Assembly: GCA_003650865.1 (NCBI GenBank)
Contig: QMSN01000079.1
Location: forward strand, 1-5,413
DNA length: 5,413 bases
Reading direction: 5' to 3'
Source of the DNA: Thermoprotei archaeon
GTDB lineage: Archaea > Thermoproteota > Methanomethylicia > Nezhaarchaeales > WYZ-LMO8
Part shown: positions 4,884 to 5,413 of the stretch, piece by piece
Layout: every line of letters starts with the position of its first letter
Position numbering within the stretch: the stretch's first letter is position 1
The notes under the pieces: model-generated
What the model saw: only the letters and a program-made list of their open reading frames with translations
Database searches by the model: none
What the model was told of the DNA's origin: nothing
Program-made: the position numbers and the translations under genes

Positions 4884-5413
4884 ATGAGCGGCCTCGGGCT
4901 ATTGGGAGCGGCAGGCTCAACACCTCGACCTTACGGTCTCGGTGCTTACACCCCCGCCCCATCAACCCCGTCTTCTACGGGAGCCCTCGTCCCGCCACCT
5001 ATAGCGGTTGCCCGCTATAGGTGCACGCGGGAATGGCCGCCTCGTCTCGGGGAGGGCTTCGGGCTTAGATGCTTTCAGCCCTTATCCCCTATGGCGTGGC
5101 TGCCCGGCGATGCCCTACCGGACAACCGGTAGACTAGAGGCCACGGCACCCCGTTCCTCTCGTACTGAGGGTACCTTCCCCTCAGGCGGCCCACGCCCCC
5201 GGCAGGTAGAGACCGACCTGTCTCACGACGGTCTAAACCCATCTCACGTTCCCCTTTAATGGGCGGGCAGCCCCACCCTTGGGGGCTGCTTCACCCCCAG
5301 GATGGGAAGAGACGACGTCTGGGTACCAATCCGCGGGGTCGATGTGGGCTCTCACCCGCGACGAGCCGGTTATTCCCGGGGTAACTTTTCTGTCATGCCC
5401 AGCCCCCACCGAG
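4883..5413 (-). rRNA. 23S ribosomal RNA, 3' portion (5' part beyond window)
   Basis: The minus strand aligns by eye with the last part of domain V and all of domain VI of E. coli 23S rRNA. Landmarks in transcription order are the peptidyl-transferase segment around E. coli 2447-2455 (5374-5366), the 2496-2510 segment (5325-5311), an A-loop in GGCTGCCCGCC (5272-5262), GGGTTTAGACCGTCGTGAGACAGG, the sarcin-ricin loop AGTACGAGAGGAAC (5166-5153), GGATAAGGGCTGAAAGCATC, and a final GAGGTGTTGAGC...GCTCATT block. The 3' end near 4883 was placed by comparison with the E. coli end and is uncertain by perhaps 10 bases. Helix 90 pairs stay intact through a compensatory change (U at 5312 with A at 5242), so this looks like a working gene, not a decayed copy. 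Base content is much more GC-rich than the protein genes, as in thermophile rRNA. Confidence 0.97.
4991..5031 (-). other. Helix 98 hairpin of 23S rRNA (extended, GCAA tetraloop)
   Basis: On the minus strand CACCTATAGCGG and CCGCTATAGGTG form a perfect 12-bp stem closed by a GCAA (GNRA) tetraloop at 5011-5008. Beneath it CCCGC (5031-5027) pairs with GCGGG (4995-4991), with a three-base bulge GTG on the 5' side, giving about 17 pairs. Its place after GAGACGAGG and before GTAGAAGACGGGG...TTGATGGGGC corresponds to E. coli helix 98, the site of eukaryotic expansion segment ES39. It is part of the rRNA, not a separate terminator. Confidence 0.8.

Noticed and set aside
4996..5023. Perfect inverted repeat as a terminator or mobile-element end
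   Set aside because: It lies at helix 98 inside the 23S rRNA and closes with a GNRA tetraloop, so it is rRNA structure.
4884..5259. Plus-strand open frames of about 80 codons
   Set aside because: They are antisense to the 23S rRNA gene and consist of low-information Pro/Arg/Gly-rich sequence.
1..5413. CRISPR array, insertion sequence or prophage
   Set aside because: No regularly spaced repeats, transposase motifs, terminal repeats or phage genes are visible.

Overview
This window looks like a piece of a thermophilic archaeal chromosome, most likely from the TACK/crenarchaeal side. The evidence is an archaeal class I release factor of the eRF1 type, an archaeal-type valyl-tRNA synthetase, an archaeal UMP kinase, TATA-like promoters, a tRNA with an intron at the canonical 37/38 site, tRNAs with encoded CCA, a GC-rich 23S rRNA gene beside moderately AT-rich coding DNA, and no 5S gene directly after the 23S gene. 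I cannot name the genus. All supported genes lie on the minus strand, so transcription runs from right to left.

From right to left: positions 5413 to about 4883 are the 3' part of a 23S rRNA gene, from the peptidyl-transferase ring through the A-loop, the sarcin-ricin loop and helix 98 to the 3' end. A spacer of about 97 bases carries a GC-rich hairpin and a TATA-like element. Two tRNA genes follow, 7 bases apart: tRNA-Ile(GAT) with a 13-base intron, then tRNA-Ala(CGC) with the G3-U70 identity pair. A 267-base intergenic region (4344-4610) contains a good TATA box and Shine-Dalgarno site for the next gene and otherwise no convincing gene. Then come valS (816 residues), prf1 (414 residues, overlapping the valS stop by 3 bases at a GTGA junction) and, after 52 bases, pyrH, which runs off the left edge.

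The genes form a translation-centred neighbourhood: large-subunit rRNA, two tRNAs, a tRNA-charging enzyme and the stop-codon decoder. UMP kinase at the end supplies UDP/UTP for RNA synthesis. valS and prf1 are probably co-transcribed. pyrH could share that transcript or use its own leaderless promoter just after prf1.

I do not see a new defence, mobile or metabolic system. The most notable observations are several substitutions in normally near-invariant nucleotides of the peptidyl-transferase centre and A-loop, the very small tRNA-Ile intron, a non-standard KMSKS loop in ValS (MMHKS), NIKD instead of NIKS in aRF1, and a 15-codon open frame lying in frame just upstream of pyrH.
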